The notes beneath the pieces are model-generated. The model ran no database searches. It had not been told where the DNA came from and saw nothing but the letters and a program-made list of their open reading frames with translations. From the NCBI RefSeq assembly GCF_025602895.1, contig NW_026516212.1, positions 310,001 to 374,000 of the forward strand: 64,000 nucleotides of DNA. The letters are read 5' to 3'. Shown one piece after another: positions 1 to 11,415 of the stretch (the first letter of the stretch is position 1; every line of letters begins with the position of its first letter). The DNA is from Polychytrium aggregatum. Its lineage: Eukaryota > Chytridiomycota > Chytridiomycetes > Polychytriales. Both the position numbers and the translations under genes were made by a program.

Positions 1-1225
1 GCGGGTTTCCGTTGTTGTCGAGGAGGTTGATCTGTGTGAGAGTGGGCAAACGCACATCGCCGTTAGCCACCGACTGGGAAACACTTGGTCATTGGCTGCT
101 GCCAGCAACGAGCCCAGACAGGTCGTCCCGCATGCCCATGCCCGTCGCCGCTCTCTGCAGAGGAGCAACACTACAGACCCAAGCAGAAGGCATACTTACA
201 TTCACCGTCAGCGACGACACAAAAATGTCAATGTAGTTCTGGGAGTTCACCGTGATGTTGACTGCAAAGCCGAACGACAAGACGAACGGACTGGCCGCCG
301 ATGCAGAACCAAGCGAGCCCAGGGTCGTCAAGCCGGCACTGCTATTCAGCAGGAAAGGGCTCGAGACGTTGATCGTCGGGAAGCGCGGATACAAAAAGTA
401 CACCGCCAGACCCAGACCGACCAGGATCAGGATGGTGAGCAGGATGGAGAAAGTGCAGCAGCCTCGCCGGGTACGAAAGCAGCAGCAGTAGCGCCTGTCT
501 TTGGGCCGACGATCATATCCAGTGTCGCTGGCGGGATCCAGCACTCTGGCGTTGGATGTTTTCTGTCGCTTATCAACCGAGGAAGTCTGGCGATGCTCCG
601 GATGCGCATACAGCCCGCGCTGATCGGGGGTATAGTCCAGCGATTTTGTGGGCACAGCTTCGTATTTGCTTCGCTGAGGCGGATACGAGGTTTGTGTAGG
701 AACGATACTGGCATCTCCATAGGGCCGCTGCGTTTGTCTTGGTGAGACAGGGTTTCGGTACTCGGTCGGCGAGGTGGGGTGGCCATATTCCGTGGGCTGG
801 CGGTATCCGGCGGTCGAGCCGGCGGCATAGGAGGCCGAGGCGGGCGGGGACTGGCTGTAATAGCCTGATCCGGACGACTGCTCATAGGGACGAGCATAAG
901 ACTGCTCGTAGTACCGGTCTGCCGGGGGTGAGGGCCCATAGTGGCTAGAGCTGGGCTGCTGGGCGTAGTAGCTGGACGGGCCGGGCTGGTGATCGGAGTA
1001 CTGGCGGACATACGGGGTGGCGGCCTGGACGGGGCTTGTCGAAGATGGGAAGTTGGACGGGGCCGCCGAGAACTGGGTGTAGGTCTGTGCTGGTTCAGGC
1101 AACGGCTTGCTTTCGAGCGGCCGCCAAGGCTTGAATTCGCCCGTCGAGCTGGTGGGCGAGGTGTTGGCCGCAGCCTTGCCGGGGACATCAGGGCGATCAC
1201 CCTTGTCACTGGGGTTGGACGACAT
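1..1225 (-). CDS. LEA2-like single-pass membrane protein, partial (C-terminus beyond window)
   Basis: Two exons are visible. Exon 1 runs 1225-200 and exon 2 runs 31-1 and leaves the window. The donor at 199-198 (AAT|GTAAGT) and acceptor CACACAG| at 32 both sit at phase 0. The start at 1225 (MSSNPSDKGD) opens a long Pro/Ser/Tyr/Gln-rich, presumably disordered cytosolic region of about 240 residues. A basic, Cys-rich stretch (RRYCCCFRTRRGCC) and one transmembrane helix (ILLTILILVGLGLAVYFLYP) follow. The outer part reads INVSSPFLLNSSAG and then VNITVNSQNYIDIFVSSLTVN|INLLDNNGN, the beta-rich pattern of LEA-2/NDR1-HIN1-like domains, with several N-glycosylation sequons. In fungi such proteins are mostly uncharacterised surface or vacuolar membrane proteins. 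An upstream in-frame Met is possible, but MSSNP begins the clean low-complexity region. The membrane topology is an inference. Confidence 0.72.
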
Positions 1226-1653
1226 GGCGGGCTTTGGGGAGTTGGCGACGAGGACAGAGTGGGTGCCTATGCAGCAGACTTGCTCTTGGATCTGGGGAAG
1301 GGCCGGATGGAGGATCAAGCAGGGCAGACGGAGAAGGCAGGACAGCGGACTGATGGAGAGCAAGTCGGTCGATGGCCGCCGGACAGATGGGAGGGAAAGA
1401 CGATGGAAACGGCCGTGTTTGTTTCAGCCGCCCGTGACCCGGTGGCGCTGCAGCTGCCAAGGCTTTGGCGCCGGGCCATGGGCGGGCTGGCCCCTGTCCT
1501 CGGGGTCGATCCAGCGTCCATCCCACGCGCAGTATGGTCTCCGGCCAATGGACAGCACCCATCCAACGGACAAGCAGCAGCGGCTGGGATAGTCTACCGC
1601 GGGTATCTGTGTATTCAAACAGCGGATGGCGATGGCCATTCGCCAAGGCGGTG

Positions 1654-4600
1654 CTACTGCTCGGCTTCATTCGATAGGGTCGCCGGCACGGGGATGCTGA
1701 CGCAATTGGTGGACAGACACAGGGTTTCTTCAGGGAGCGGCATGTAAAAGTTGTCCTTGCCGACCAGCCAGTACGTGCGCCCTTTCGCCTGGAATGTTGG
1801 TTCATCCAGCCATAGGAATGTCAGTCGCGCCGTCTGGGCTCACTGATCCAGGATACCACAACGATCCGTGCTATCTTGCGCAAATACCCGTGCCGCTCCC
1901 ACACCTCAGCTCTCTCTTTCAGGATCCAGCCTCTGATCAAGGCAACAAGCTGTAAGCCGTGCATTACCTCGGGCGGGCGGTCCGTGCGGCACACCAGCTC
2001 GTACGAGCCGTCGCGCTGCAGCAGCTTGTATGTTGCTTCGCTGACTTGGATGCGCATCGGCTGGCCGCTGGATTCCATGCGCGAGGCTTCAGTAGTTGTA
2101 CTTCCCTGCAGACCCGCAGTTAGCACCAGTGCTTGGTTAGTGAGAGGTCCTCAGTGTGTAAAGCGGATTTCAGAGCACTCGGTACTTACAAACAAGCAGT
2201 ATCTGTTCGCAGAGACCAGGGCAGCGGGTCAGTCGGGTTTCTCGATGTAGACAGGCAGTTCGCCTCACTACACTCCAGCACTGCATTCAGACCCCTCGAC
2301 AGCTTTCGGCGTCTCTCTGGCCGCTCAGTCTCACCTTGGCATTTTGAGTCCAACGACGCCGGCAACGACCGGGCCAGAGTGCATGCCGATCCGCATGCGC
2401 AACTTGAGCTCGGGGCGATCCGGCAGGCTAAAGGTGCTGATCGCCGACAGCATGTGAAGGGCCATGTCGGCGATTTCGCACGCATGACGGTCATTGTTGC
2501 GACGCGGCACACCAGAGGCAACCATGTACGAGTCGCCGATGGTCTCGACCTTGTATGCATCATATTTGCTGATGATCTGATGGGTAACGGCCGGTCAGCG
2601 TGTATTCTCCTTCGGCGATCCATGCAGGACAGTCCACCCCATTGCATGGCGGGTGCCACTTACTCCGTCGAATGTGGTGTAGAGCGAGTTGAGCAGCTGC
2701 ACCATCTGCATCGGCGTGCTCTTGGAGCTGATCTCGGTGAAGCCACAGATGTCCGAATAGAACACTGTCGCCTGATCGAATGCCTCCGGAACAATGGGCT
2801 GTCCGGCCATCAGCTGCACCTGGATGGCGGGAGGCAGCATCTGACTGAGAATATCGTCGGCCTTGGCTTTGGAGATGTCAAGCTCCTTGAGGAGGTCGGT
2901 GAGCTCGAGCCGCTTCTTTTCGTCCTTGGCACGCTGCTCATCTTCCAAGCGAACCTCCTCTGTGAGGTCGCGGATGATGCCGGTGAACAGATGGGCGCCC
3001 TCCTGGATAGATCCAAGAAACCGGAGTGAGACCATCGAGTTTGATACCATTGGAGGTGAGACATCAAGTGTGATACCATTGGTGCTCTAGGCCACAGCTC
3101 GGCAGCCAGAAAACAATGGCGATATTCATGCCAATCACCAGGACGGTGCTAGTTGATCATGCGGCATATGCCCGGAGATCCTGCAGCGAGCGTATGCTCA
3201 TGCAGCGTTGGCATGGTCGCGCCTTTGGGCATGCTGGAGTGACTCCGGTATTTCACCGGAGCATCCTCCGTGATTGGCAGGCCTTTGCTCACCTCAAGCA
3301 CTTCCGAGACCGAGATATGCACCGGGAAGGTCGTGCCGTTCTTCTTCATGCCAAAAGCGCGTCTGCCAGAGCCGATGATTCGGGCAATGCCAGTTGTGAA
3401 ATAGTTGTTCAGGTAGCCGTCGTGCTGGTCGGCGATCTCGGGAGGCATGAGCATCTTGATGTTGCGGCCAAGCACCTCGTCGGACTTGTATCCAAACATG
3501 TTCTCTGCGGCACTGAATGGCACATTGCCGAATCATGGGACGTTAGTTTGGTCTTACCACACTAGTACCTGCAACTCTCGCCAAGCACCGGACTTGGCAC
3601 GCTGCGATCGACCAACCCTGCGATCGACCAACCTACCGATTGAACCGAGAGACCTTTCCCTTGGGATTGATGTTGATGATTCCATCGACAACAGTACTAA
3701 GGACCGAGTTGAGCACCCGTCTCTCGACCAGCATCTTGGCTTCGGCCTCGTGCACGGAGGCCTCCATCTGCACTTCCTTGGCCTGGACCGTCCGCAGTGC
3801 CTCGAGATCTCTTGCGTGGGCTTCGCACAGCTCCCGCAGCTCGCAGGCCTGGTTCTCTTCGAGCTCGCGCTTTCGCGAGCCGATCTGGACCTCGAGCTTG
3901 CTCAGCTCGGTTCGATACATCTCCTTGAGCGCCGCAATGGCGTCCTTGTGCTTGCTCGAGAGCTTGCGGATGACATCCACTGCGCTGCTTTGGAGCCTGT
4001 CTTGCGTTTCGTTGTCGTCGCCATCGTAATAGTCGCTTTGGTCATCGATGGTGCTCGAGTCAGCTCCGTATGGGCTTCGTCGACCACGGTTACTGACTGT
4101 GTCTGACTTTGAATGGATGTCATCGTCATCGAGGGTAGAGATGGTCATGCGGCTTTGGTGAGCATGCTGGCCCTGTTCGGCACGGCTCACAGGCCCTGGG
4201 TTAGAGCTGTAGTGGACCTTTACGGCACGGAGTCTGAATAAAGCCACAGGAAATCGCCCAGGTTGGATTCGGGTGAGCTGAAAGGCGCCAGGATGAAGAT
4301 ACTAGGTCTGTGATCTCACGGACGAGACTGCAACACAATCGTACTTGCCTGTGCTCTTGCTGGACACGGAGCTGTCTCAGTTGGTCTCGGTGTCCCAGAG
4401 CGAGCTTCTTCATGTCGACAACGTGGCGGGCCTCCAGAATGGTCAGTTTGGTCTGCTCTCGCTGGGAAATCAAACGCTCTTTCTCGGCGTGCAGATCGGC
4501 GGCCTGGGCTGCCGTCAGCTCGCACACGCCTTTGACGTGCATGGCCTTGAGGTTGTGGATGTCTTCGTAGGACTGGAACTCGAGGTCAAAGTTTTCCTTG

Positions 4601-5558
4601 GTATGCTTCAGCTCCATCTGCTGGATTTCACGCAGCTGGTCGGCCAAGCGCTTGTCGACGGATTTCTGGTGAGTCATGAGAACCTGGAACTTTTTCTGCA
4701 TCGTCCTCTTGATTTCGTCCTATGGTGGGATGGACCCCGACAGAGTGCAGTTCGATGTGAGCTCGTGCTTGCGTGCCGAGATGCAGAGACATGAGCAGGA
4801 GCTGGCATGTGCACAGGGCGTCGGATACCCTTCGCGCACTCGGCAAGGCACCGGCTGTATGCAATCCGGTTCTCACGGATGTTCTCACGGATGTCCTCAC
4901 GGATGTTCTCACGGATGTTCTCACGGATGTCCTCACGGATGTCCTCACGGATGTTCTCTCATCCATTCTCACACATATCTCCACGCTCGCTGGCAGCTAC
5001 TGCACCACATACCCTTTCGTGTGCATACTCCATATTGTTGATCATCTTCTCGTACTGGATCTTGCGGTCCTGCGCGGCGTAGAGCTGGCGGCGCTGCTTG
5101 TCGTGCTTGTTTTCGAGGTAAGCGAGGAGGGCATCAAACTGGGCGCGCTTCATGGTCAGAGTCGACTTGACCCGAGCGGCTTCCTTGGAAGCGGCCTCCT
5201 GCTCCATGATGATGGCATCACGCCGTTTCATGTCCCGGATGGTCTGTCTCTCCAGCTTCTTTGCCTTCTTGCGGGCATCTCGCGCAGCAATAAACTTTTG
5301 GAAGGCAAGCTTCTTCTCGGCGACTTCGTCCTGGTGCAGTTTCTTCAGGTGCGAGATCTCGGCGTCGTGGCGGTGCATCAGATAGGCTTCCTCCTCCTTG
5401 CGCAGGACCTCGTTCTCGGCGCCTTTCATACCTTCTTCGATCTTGAGGGCATCGGTTCTCATCTGAAGAAAGATTTTGTTTCCTTGGCCAGGAGCGACGG
5501 CGGCCGCAGCGGACGCAGCCACCGCTGCCACATCGGGCCTGCGTGACGACTGGCTCAT
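1654..5558 (-). CDS. Coiled-coil/PAS/class III guanylate cyclase
   Basis: Nine exons: 5558-5013, 4719-4349, 4233-3637 (or start 4206), 3512-3293, 3002-2664, 2576-2335, 2202-2190, 2105-1968, 1788-1654. They join to 866 residues with every phase consistent. The order is a long coiled coil (about 25-470), a PAS domain (about 495-595, with [20 protein letters not shown] and [13 protein letters not shown]), a linker helix, then a cyclase catalytic domain (about 645-840). Metal-binding Asp residues lie in YSDICGFTE (about 662) and [12 protein letters not shown] (about 706). The GTP-type specificity pair is present: Glu in KVETIGD (about 702) and Cys in RYCLF (about 774). No membrane segment is seen, so it is probably soluble and should make cGMP from GTP, with PAS sensing a ligand or redox state. 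Oddities are a 13-nt exon, a GC-AG intron 4348-4234, and [11 protein letters not shown] where FGDTVNTASRM is usual, which replaces the transition-state Asn by Thr. Catalysis is therefore not certain. Confidence 0.88.
4871..4957. repeat. 12-bp tandem repeat, 7 copies, in cyclase intron 1
   Basis: CACGGATGT recurs exactly every 12 bases, starting at 4874, 4886, 4898, 4910, 4922, 4934 and 4946, with TT/CC variation between units. It lies inside the first intron (5012-4720) of the guanylate cyclase gene. The unit is a multiple of three, so it makes apparent repetitive ORFs on both strands, which are artefacts. Confidence 0.95.
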
Positions 5559-5664
5559 TGATGGGTGTTGGTCGATTGAGACGGCGAGAGATGGGATATC
5601 TGTTGGAACGCAGCACTGAGGTGGCCAAAGCGCTGCCAGCAAGCCCAGGCGAGCGGCGACAGAC

Positions 5665-5670
5665 TATATA
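5665..5670 (-). promoter_or_regulatory. Candidate TATA box of the cyclase gene
   Basis: TATATA on the minus strand (context CAGGTATATAGTC) lies about 107 bases upstream of the cyclase start at 5558. Spacing is compatible with a TATA box plus a short leader. It is a motif call only. Confidence 0.4.
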
Positions 5671-6554
5671 CCTGTCCCCGAGCATACGCATCCTTCCAAG
5701 GCGTGCGAGAGCACTGGGCAGTGCGGAACAACCCAGTTACCCGAATTCTTCGAGGCTGCAGGACATGTCAACAAACGCGTTCTGTGGACGACATTGCGAC
5801 TGTTTCTAGAACCAGTCGAGCCAGCATGATTGAGAGCGCATCGACCGGGCTGCATACAGCCGCTGTGGACTCTGTGCCCGCAGGAACCGGAACCATCTTT
5901 GCTGCGACCGAAGGTTTCCAGCAGCATCTGCGGCTTTGAGTTTGCCTGAGAAATCCAAACAGCCGAAAACGGCTGTGGGGCGGACCCAAGGTTGCGCTTC
6001 GGCAGGGAGTCTTGCGACCACCGAGGCGCCGATGTAGCAGACGGCCTTGATGGATCTTCGAGAAACCGGCGATGGATCAGTAGTACACAGGGAGACGGGC
6101 GGAGCAATCGCATGTTTGTCCGGTTGCTGCTGGGGCGATGGACCGAGGCGACGCAGCAGGCGGCGGTCGTTAGTGGGAGCAGAGCCGACACATCTGCATC
6201 TGCATCTCCATTTCCATCGATTGCATTGCGTTGGGTATTGCGCAACGACAGGACACCAACCCCCTTTCCAGCCGCAGTCACGGTCTTCTGACCAGCACCA
6301 GCCCCCCGCCCTTGGTGTTTTGGCTCCGTCGCGAGCGGGTGCCCCACCTGCAAACACCGTGGGCTGCCGAGGTGGCCCCCGTCCATGTCGCCTTGGCGCT
6401 GAATGCGCTCCGAATGGGCTCGTGGCTGGCACGACCATGGCTCCTGGCTGCGGCGACTTTCCCACCCGGGCTCCGACCATAAAAGCCATCGCCCGCCTGT
6501 CGCCTTCCCCGGCCTTCCTTCCCCCTCGTCCCGCTGCATCCACCCGCCCGAGCC
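5671..6554. other. Divergent intergenic region, cyclase / aminopeptidase
   Basis: No convincing coding exon was found. Open frames here, including a 371-codon one on the minus strand, have no recognisable protein character and overlap each other on both strands. A TATA-like CCATAAAAG at 6478-6486 lies about 70 bases upstream of the aminopeptidase ATG and is its probable core promoter. The region should hold regulatory sites of both genes. Confidence 0.5.
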
Positions 6555-9500
6555 ATGACCCAACGAGAAGTCCTCCCAACCACCGTTCGGCCTGTCCACT
6601 ACCTGGTCTCCCTGACCCCTGCTCTGCAGGCTCCCTTTGTCTACTCTGGATCGGTCGTCATCAGGTACGATCGCGCTGCAGCGATCATCGGCTGTACCGT
6701 CCACCCGTCTGGGCCCGATCGCTCGCCTTTCTTTCTGATCCGAGACGGCAGCTTCATGTAAGCTCACCCGATCCATCACTCCTGGGCGACAGACTGCATG
6801 TCAACGAGACAACCAGCAGCGTCATCTGCAATGCCGACAAGCTCGCCATCTCCTCGGCCTCAATCAGCGGCGTCAACCTCAAGACCGAGTTCAGGTACGG
6901 CAGGACTCTGCGCGTCTGAATTGCTCAATCCTGTCTCGGCCGTGCCGAACCAGTACCAGATCGAGATCCTCGGTGGGGGCTCGACCAAGCAGGCGGTCTC
7001 CTTGCCGACTTGGATGGTTTACCTCTCAGAGCTTGACGCAGTCGAAACACGCACCTTTCTCCCATCGGAGCAGCCAAGTGGCGACCTCAATCTCTTACGA
7101 TGAAGCCCTCCAGCGAGCCACCTTCACTTTTGCCCAGCCGCTGCAGGCCGGTACCCAAGCCGAGCTCAAGCTGATCTTTACCGGCGAGCACAACGATCAA
7201 CTCAGCGGCTTCTACCGCAGCACCTACAAGGATCAAGATGGATCGGACAAGTAAGTAGCACACAGCCCGGGCTGGTATCGAACATGGCATGGGATGCGTC
7301 AGGCCAGTGGTAGTTTCTGGTCAATACTCGCGGCGAGTGTCTGCAGCAAGCATTTGCAGTCAGTGTTCTAAAGGTCTCCAACCCCGGCCAGATTCTTGGT
7401 CTCGACTCATTTTGAGCCTGTTGGCGCACGCCGAGCATTCCCCTGCTGGGACGAGCCTGGTCTGAAGGCCAAGTTCGATGTCAAGCTCACGATCGACCGC
7501 GAACTCTCCGGCCTGTCAAACACCCATGTCGTTGCCGAGAAGGATGTGGTCGTCGATGGCGCTCCCAAGCGCGAGCTTTCGTTTGCCACTTCCCCGCTCA
7601 TGAGCACCTATGTAAGACCTCAGGCGAATGTGGGCTCGCAAACCGTCCGGTGGCCCGCCAAAAGAGTATGGAATAGCACATCGATGGAGTGCCCAGCCCC
7701 TGACCTTGTCGTTATCCTGTTCTAGCTGATCGCCTTCTGTGTCGGCGAGCTGGAGTTTATCGAGGCCATCGCCCATCCCACCAAGCCTGCCGCAGCCAAG
7801 CCTGTGACCGTCCGGGTCTACACCGTCCCTGGCAACAAGGAGACTGGCCGATTTGCCCTGGAGCTCGGTGCGCGCACGGTCGAGTATTTCTCGGAGGTGA
7901 GTAACCGCACGTGGCTCTTACTGCGTCGCCAGCAAGCGACGATCGCCCTGAGACAGAGAATGTGTGCATATTGGAGGCCAGGTCACCACAGTCAGCGGTT
8001 AATCTTGTGCTCACGCCTTGCTCACCGCACTTCAAACTCCCATCTCGGTACACCCCCGCAATATGTGGGACGGGCTCCTGTCACCTCTGATCAACTGGGG
8101 TGCAGTACTTTGACATGCCCTACCCTCTGGAGAAGGTATATACCTGTGCTGAGTGTTCAGCAGCACGAGCCAGATTGTGCCAAAGACACCCCAGGCTCTC
8201 GGTTGGGCCTTGCGAGCCTGTGCTGACCCCGGTTTTCATGCGGGCTTTCTAGCTCGATCTCATTGCCATCCCAGACTTCCCCATCGGCGGCATGGAAAAC
8301 TGGGGCTTGATCACGTTCCGAACCTCGGCTCTACTCTTTGATCCCAAGGCTTCGACTGCGACCAAGAAGCAGATGGTGTCCTCTGTTGTTTGCCACGAAA
8401 TTGCCCACATGGTGAGTGGCCCTCTGTCTCGGCCACAAAAGACCGAGTCTGTTTACCGAGTAGTCTGGTTCCGCACATCCATTCCGAGCAATACCAAGAA
8501 ACGCCCGCTGCTGACTGACACATGCATATTTGGTGTTACAGTGGTTCGGCAACCTGGGTAAGTACATACTTTCATTGAAAGCCTCTACCGATCGATGGGC
8601 ACTGCAGATCAGCTGGCGGATGTTCAGAGATGCTCAACCGACCCCTCCATGGCCTTGTAGTTACTATGGAATGGTGGTCTGATCTCTGGCTCAAGGAAGG
8701 TTTTGCCACCTATGGTGAGTGGATCTGGGCTCATCAGCAAAGCTGCACGCAGAATATCGGAGCAAAGCTGGACGAAAGGTCCTGCTAGCGGAGATTAACG
8801 AACGACATGCTAACAAGAATCCGGCATCTGGCATCTGGCATTGCTGTTCAATCTCTGATGCGCGTGCACTGTCCTGTCAGTCGGAGAAATGGCGGTCGAT
8901 CACTTCTATCCCGACTGGCACATCTGGTCCGAGTTCTTGGACAGCTTCCTCTCTGCTCAGAAGCTGGATGCCCTTCGTTCCAGCCACCCGATCGAGGTCC
9001 CAGTGACCAAGGCCAGTGACATTGCCCAGATCTTTGATCAAATCTCATACGAGAAAGGCGCCTCAATCATCCGTATGCTTGCGAGCTTCCTCGGCCGTGA
9101 GACGTTCATGAACGGTGTTCGCGCCTATTTGAAAAAGCACCAGTTCAGCAACACTACGACCGACGATCTCTGGAGCTCTCTGAACGACGCCTCTGGAAAG
9201 GACGTTCAGGGCCTGATGCATGCCTGGACCCGCCGTGTCGGCTATCCCGTCGTCAGCGTCCTCTCGGAGAGCTACGATCCCGTCAAGAAGGAGCTGACGA
9301 TTCATGTGCGACAGAACCGCTTCCTCTCCTCCGGAGCCGCACCCGAGAGCGAAGATACTACCCTGTGGGCGATTCCTCTTTTGATCGTCACCCATCTTTC
9401 GCCCAACAGCCCCACCCAGCACGTTCTTGCCGAGCGCGAGGCGGTCATCACCCTGCCCTACGATGACTCGGCCGACAGCTTCTTCAAGCTCAACTACCAG

Positions 9501-10956
9501 ACCACATCATTCTTCAGGACCAACCTGCCAGCATCGTCGATCGAGCGTCTTGGCTCGGCTATCGCAAAGAACATCGACGCCATCTCGGTCGACGACCGCA
9601 CTGGCCTTCTCAGCGATGTGTTCGCCTTGGCTGAGGCCGGCTATGTTCCTACGACCGACGCCCTCCGTTTGCTCGAGAACTTTGACAAGGAGAACAGCTT
9701 CATGTAGGCAATCTGCGCTTGTGTGCACTCGCAGGGGCCCTATCGCTCTGCACCACCGATGCTCATCCAGTTGCTTGTCGGCTTTAGCGTCATGGTCACC
9801 ATCGTGGACAAGCTCGTGCTCATCAAGAATGCATTCTACCGCGAGGATCCCGCCATCGTGGCTGCCCTTCAGAAACTACAGCTCCACATCTTCGCCAAGA
9901 AGGCTCGCGAGCTCGGCATCATCTACTCGCCCGATGACAGCCACATCACCACCCGCACACGAACTCTTGTCATTGGTGCCGCCGTTGGTGCCGGCGACGA
10001 AAGGTATGGCCGGGCGCGGTTGCAGATAGCAGGAATGTATCCTCGCGGGTCGGTGGATATACATGGATGCTTTACGGGCCAATGCAGGATCCGCGTGAAT
10101 GCTTTTGCTTGCAAACATTACTTGAGCCTAACCAAGCACTCTCCATCTCCGCATCCATCGCTTGGATTGCCTTCTCTACCGTCACTGCTTCGAATGGTTT
10201 CGTCGGCAACGCTATCATCGGCTGTGGCTTTGACTATGTCTCATGCTGGCCTCTGTGGACTGCGTCGCTGCGCATCTGCCATCGGTGCCGCATGCGTCCC
10301 CGGCGCCATTCAGCCTGCGCAAGGAGTACGAGCGACTCTTTGAAGAGTACATCGGCGGCAACACTGAAGCCATCCCTTCCGATCTGTTGCCCGGTGTCTT
10401 TGCCGTCACGCTGGCACATAGCAAGCACCCGGAGCGCGACTTTGAGCGTGTCTTCAATTTGTTCCGCACCACCAAGTCAGACGATGTTCGTCTCGCCGCC
10501 CTGCGCGCCTTTGGTCACCCGACCGAAACGTCCCTCATTTCCAGGGTCCTCGGGTATACCCTCGACTCTGAGGTGCTCCGTTCCCAGGATGTCACCCAGG
10601 TGATCGCGACACTCGCCCTTCGAAACAACAACCCCCTGGTTGCTCGACCCCTTGTCTGGAACTGGATTGTGTCGCAGTGGGAGGCCATTTACGAAAAGTT
10701 CTCGGCCTCGCACGCATTGTGGGCCATCTTTGGCTTCGCTATCGAGACTCTGATCGGTGACGAGTACGTCAAGGCCATCTTGGACTGGTCCGAGGGTGCA
10801 GATCTCGCTCCCGAGCAGCGGGCCCGCCGCCAGGAGCAAGTCCAGAAGATCCAGATGGTGCTGAACCAGAAAATCGAGACCATTCGTTCTACGACTGCAT
10901 ATGTCGACAAGAACCGGGAGGGGCTCTTGAAGTGGGCTCAAGAGGCTCGAGTCTGA
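6555..10956 (+). CDS. M1 family zinc aminopeptidase (Ape2/Aap1, puromycin-sensitive type)
   Basis: Twelve exons: 6555-6664, 6793-6894, 7074-7250, 7392-7611, 7726-7896, 8106-8135, 8253-8411, 8542-8557, 8661-8714, 8881-9703, 9788-10003, 10314-10956. They join to 906 residues, the usual size for this family. The N-terminal beta saddle ([17 protein letters not shown]) is followed by the substrate-binding loop GGMENWG (282-288), the zinc site HEIAH (318-322) with the third ligand Glu 341 in LWLKEGFA, the catalytic-Tyr region [12 protein letters not shown], and the ERAP1-like helical C-terminal domain. It removes N-terminal residues from peptides and is expected in the cytosol, since no signal peptide is seen. 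Exon 8 is only 16 nt and codes the WFGNL stretch right after the zinc-binding histidines; exon 6 is 30 nt. The start at 6555 has a good context (GAGCCATGACC). Confidence 0.93.
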
Positions 10957-11415
10957 GCCGCCATCTGATCTTGGCTTGATCCTTGATCAGCAATCACTCG
11001 GAACCCCAAGGGAACCGTTATAAGAGGCCCGGACTCCTGCGACGAATCCGCTCGTTCCGAGATCCACATTACCCCATCGTCCTTTCAAGCGCTTGAGACG
11101 GCCCGCAGTGTTTGCAAAAGTGATGTTCGATTGTCAGGGATGCAATATATATTGAACTGAATGTCGAGTGCCACCAGTGATGGTCGTGGTCTGGTACGGC
11201 TCTAGAGTACTCTATGGTTTCTTTCATTCTCGATGCAACCACCAATGCAGGACAGAGACTTGCGGGTGCTACCAGCCCTGGCTGTCGTCCGTGGCATCGT
11301 CGAATGCTGGTGCGCTGTTGCGAATCAATGCCACTTGGGTGTTAGCACAAACGCCACCGGCTCAACCGAAGACAGCCCAGATGCAGTATCCCGAGCGTGC
11401 TGCCGGATACATATC
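10957..11415. other. Convergent 3' region, aminopeptidase / OFD1
   Basis: Both neighbouring genes end here. No exon with coding character was seen; a TATAAGAG at 11020 has no obvious gene to serve. It probably contains both 3' UTRs and polyadenylation signals. Confidence 0.4.

Noticed and set aside
5664-6779. 371-codon minus-strand ORF
   Set aside because: No recognisable protein, and it runs antisense into the aminopeptidase first exon.
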